Assembly: GCA_902490355.1 (NCBI GenBank)
Contig: CABUDN010000126.1
Location: 1 to 7,206 of the forward strand
DNA from: an uncultured Oscillibacter sp.
GTDB taxonomy: Bacteria; Bacillota; Clostridia; Oscillospirales; Oscillospiraceae
Direction: 5' to 3'
DNA length: 7,206 bases
This document shows, one piece after another, positions 5,720 through 7,206 of the stretch. Position numbers and translations under genes: made by a program. Every line of letters begins with the position of its first letter. The first letter of the stretch is position 1. The notes beneath the pieces are model-generated. The model ran no database searches, had not been told where the DNA came from, and worked only from the letters and a program-made list of their open reading frames with translations.

Positions 5720-5748
5720 TTGAAAATGAAATTGCAACGTGCTAATAT
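5720..5748 (+). promoter_or_regulatory. Promoter of citrate synthase
   Basis: TTGAAA (5720-5725) and TAATAT (5743-5748) are 17 bases apart, and TGC before the -10 makes it an extended type. Transcription should start near 5755, giving a leader of about 39 bases. An AT-rich upstream stretch (about 5640-5720) could act as an UP element. The hexamer ATTGCA occurs twice (5731-5736 and 5747-5752), once inside the spacer and once overlapping the -10. A small GACG-CACCC-CGTC hairpin (5761-5773) precedes the ribosome binding site. No CcpC-like ATAA-N7-TTAT site was seen. Confidence 0.82.
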
Positions 5749-5793
5749 TGCATCAATACCGACGCACCCCGTCATTGAAAGGAGCCCTGGCCC

Positions 5794-7179
5794 ATGATCT
5801 GGAAAGAAAATCGGGAGAATTCGTACTGTGAGATTACCCCTGCGATCCTGGCGTTGAAGGAGCAGTGGGAAAAGAAGAACTTCATTGACCCACGGCTTTA
5901 CAAGGAATACAACGTCAAGCGGGGACTCCGGGACGAGGACGGCCGGGGCGTTCTGACAGGCTTGACCCGCGTGGCGGAGATCCAGTCCTACAACGTGACC
6001 GGAGAGAGCGCCAATGAGCACATTTCCCCGGCGGAAGGCGTGCTGTATTATCGGGGCATCGATGTGCGGGACATTGTCCGGGGGTCTGCCGCCCGGGGCC
6101 GCTTTGCCTTTGAGGAGGCGGCGTACCTGCTGCTCTTCGGCGAACTGCCCACGGAGGAGCAGCTTCAGGACTTCTGCGTGCAGCTGGCCTCTTACCGGAC
6201 ACTGCCCACCAACTTCTTCCGGGACGTCATTATGAAAAATCCCCCCCGGGATCTGATGAACACCATGCAGCGGGGCATTCTGACGCTGTTTTGCTATGAC
6301 GACAAGCCCAACGACATCGGCCTTGAGAATGTGCTGCGCCAGTGCCTGCAGCTGACCAGCAACATGCCGGTGCTGGCAATCTATGCGTATCAGGCCTGGC
6401 GGTACAGCCAGGGAGAGAGCCTGTTCATCCACGTGCCGCAGCCGGAGCTGTCCACCGCGGAGAACTTCCTGCGGATGCTGCGGGAGGACCGGGGTTATAC
6501 GAAGCTGGAAGCCCGGGTGCTGGATGTGGCGCTGGTGCTCCACGCCGACCACGGCGGCGGCAACAACTCCACCTTCACCAATCACGTGGTGACCTCCTCC
6601 GGCACGGATACCTATTCCGCCATTGCGGCGGCCATGTCCTCTTTGAAGGGACCCCGGCACGGCGGCGCCAACAGCAAGGTCATGGCCATGATGGATGACA
6701 TCAAGACCCATGTGAAAAACTGGGAGGATACCGGTGCGGTGGCCGACTACCTGACCAAGATGCTCAACAAGGAGGCCTTTGACCGCAGCGGCCTGATCTA
6801 CGGCCTGGGCCATGCGGTGTACACCCAGTCCGACCCCCGGTGCGAGGTTTTCCGGGACTATGTGAACCGGCTGGCAACGGAAAAGCACCGGGAGGCAGAG
6901 CTGGGCCTGTACGCCAATGTGGAGCGGATCGGCAAGGAGCTGCTGATGGAGCGCCAGCATAAGGCTGCCATGTCCACGAACATTGATTTTTACAGCGGCT
7001 TCGTCTATGAGATGCTGGGGCTGCCCATGGAGCTCTATACGCCGTTGTTTGCCGTGGCCCGGATCGCCGGTTGGAGCGCCCACCGCATGGAGGAGCTGAC
7101 CTCCGGCGGCAAGCTGATCCGGCCCCGGTATGAATGTGTGGAGGAACACCGTTCTTTCGTGCCCATGGAAAACCGCTGA
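5794..7179 (+). CDS. gltA: Citrate synthase (si type, citrate/2-methylcitrate synthase family)
   Basis: This 461-residue enzyme condenses oxaloacetate and acetyl-CoA to citrate, the entry step of the TCA cycle and of glutamate precursor synthesis. The catalytic triad is intact: His289 (GPRHGGAN), His340 (GLGHAVYTQSDPR) and Asp398 (NIDFYSG), matching His274/His320/Asp375 of the pig enzyme. Arg349 matches its oxaloacetate-binding Arg329. Other family marks are GVLYYRGIDVRDI (82-94), LHADHGGGNNS around His250/His253, and IRPRY near the end. It is longer than Bacillus CitZ (about 370), mainly through an N-terminal extension of some 50 residues (NSYCEITPAILALKEQW onward), a pattern I associate with clostridial forms. 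AAAGGAG lies 9 bases before the ATG. 2-Methylcitrate synthase activity cannot be excluded. The 27 bases after the stop show no terminator or gene. Confidence 0.96.
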   Translation: MIWKENRENSYCEITPAILALKEQWEKKNFIDPRLYKEYNVKRGLRDEDGRGVLTGLTRVAEIQSYNVTGESANEHISPAEGVLYYRGIDVRDIVRGSAARGRFAFEEAAYLLLFGELPTEEQLQDFCVQLASYRTLPTNFFRDVIMKNPPRDLMNTMQRGILTLFCYDDKPNDIGLENVLRQCLQLTSNMPVLAIYAYQAWRYSQGESLFIHVPQPELSTAENFLRMLREDRGYTKLEARVLDVALVLHADHGGGNNSTFTNHVVTSSGTDTYSAIAAAMSSLKGPRHGGANSKVMAMMDDIKTHVKNWEDTGAVADYLTKMLNKEAFDRSGLIYGLGHAVYTQSDPRCEVFRDYVNRLATEKHREAELGLYANVERIGKELLMERQHKAAMSTNIDFYSGFVYEMLGLPMELYTPLFAVARIAGWSAHRMEELTSGGKLIRPRYECVEEHRSFVPMENR

Positions 7180-7206
7180 GGACCGTCTTTCCCCCGCCGC
7201 AGAGGC

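Noticed and set aside
5641..7149. 502-codon open frame on the minus strand opposite citrate synthase
   Set aside because: It is antisense to a gene with intact catalytic residues. Its His/Gln/Val-rich composition reflects the complement of GC-rich codons, and it has no recognisable domain.

Overview
The window is a GC-rich stretch of bacterial DNA. Its strong AGGAGG-type ribosome binding sites, sigma-A-like promoters, U-tailed hairpin terminators and gene families suggest a Firmicute of class Clostridia. The protein sequences read like gut Oscillospirales/Ruminococcaceae relatives; this placement is an impression, not the result of a search. Bases 1-47 are not biological: they match an Illumina TruSeq index adapter read in reverse, so the window starts at an untrimmed contig end.

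Layout. At the left edge on the minus strand lies a two-gene unit: a 73-residue XRE/HTH_3 repressor-like protein, and a downstream gene overlapping its stop that is cut off by the adapter after about 15 codons. A promoter covered by three 18-bp inverted repeats (TGACA-N8-TGTCA) drives the unit, the expected arrangement for autorepression. Next is a minus-strand operon read from right to left: M29 metallo-aminopeptidase, gamma-class carbonic anhydrase-like protein, AI-2E/UPF0118 family membrane protein. It has a recognisable promoter at its head (TTTACA-17-TAAAAT) and a 12-bp-stem terminator at its tail. A second minus-strand unit follows: an ArsC/Spx-fold thioredoxin-like protein lacking the usual N-terminal cysteine, then a YihY/BrkB family membrane protein, ending in a hairpin that overlaps the last stop codon.

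Divergent from that unit, on the plus strand, is a complete zinc-containing sirtuin followed by a strong terminator. The next gene is a single, well-promoted citrate synthase of the si type with an intact His/His/Asp catalytic triad and a long N-terminal extension. The window ends 27 bases after it.

The genes are mostly housekeeping: peptide turnover, CO2/bicarbonate or metal chemistry, membrane transport, protein deacylation and entry to the TCA cycle. I saw no mobile element, CRISPR array, rRNA or tRNA gene, and no obviously new multi-gene system. The points most worth a second look are the triple operator array, the cysteine-to-serine change in the ArsC/Spx-like protein, and the adapter at the contig end. 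No gene-free gap exceeds 300 bases.
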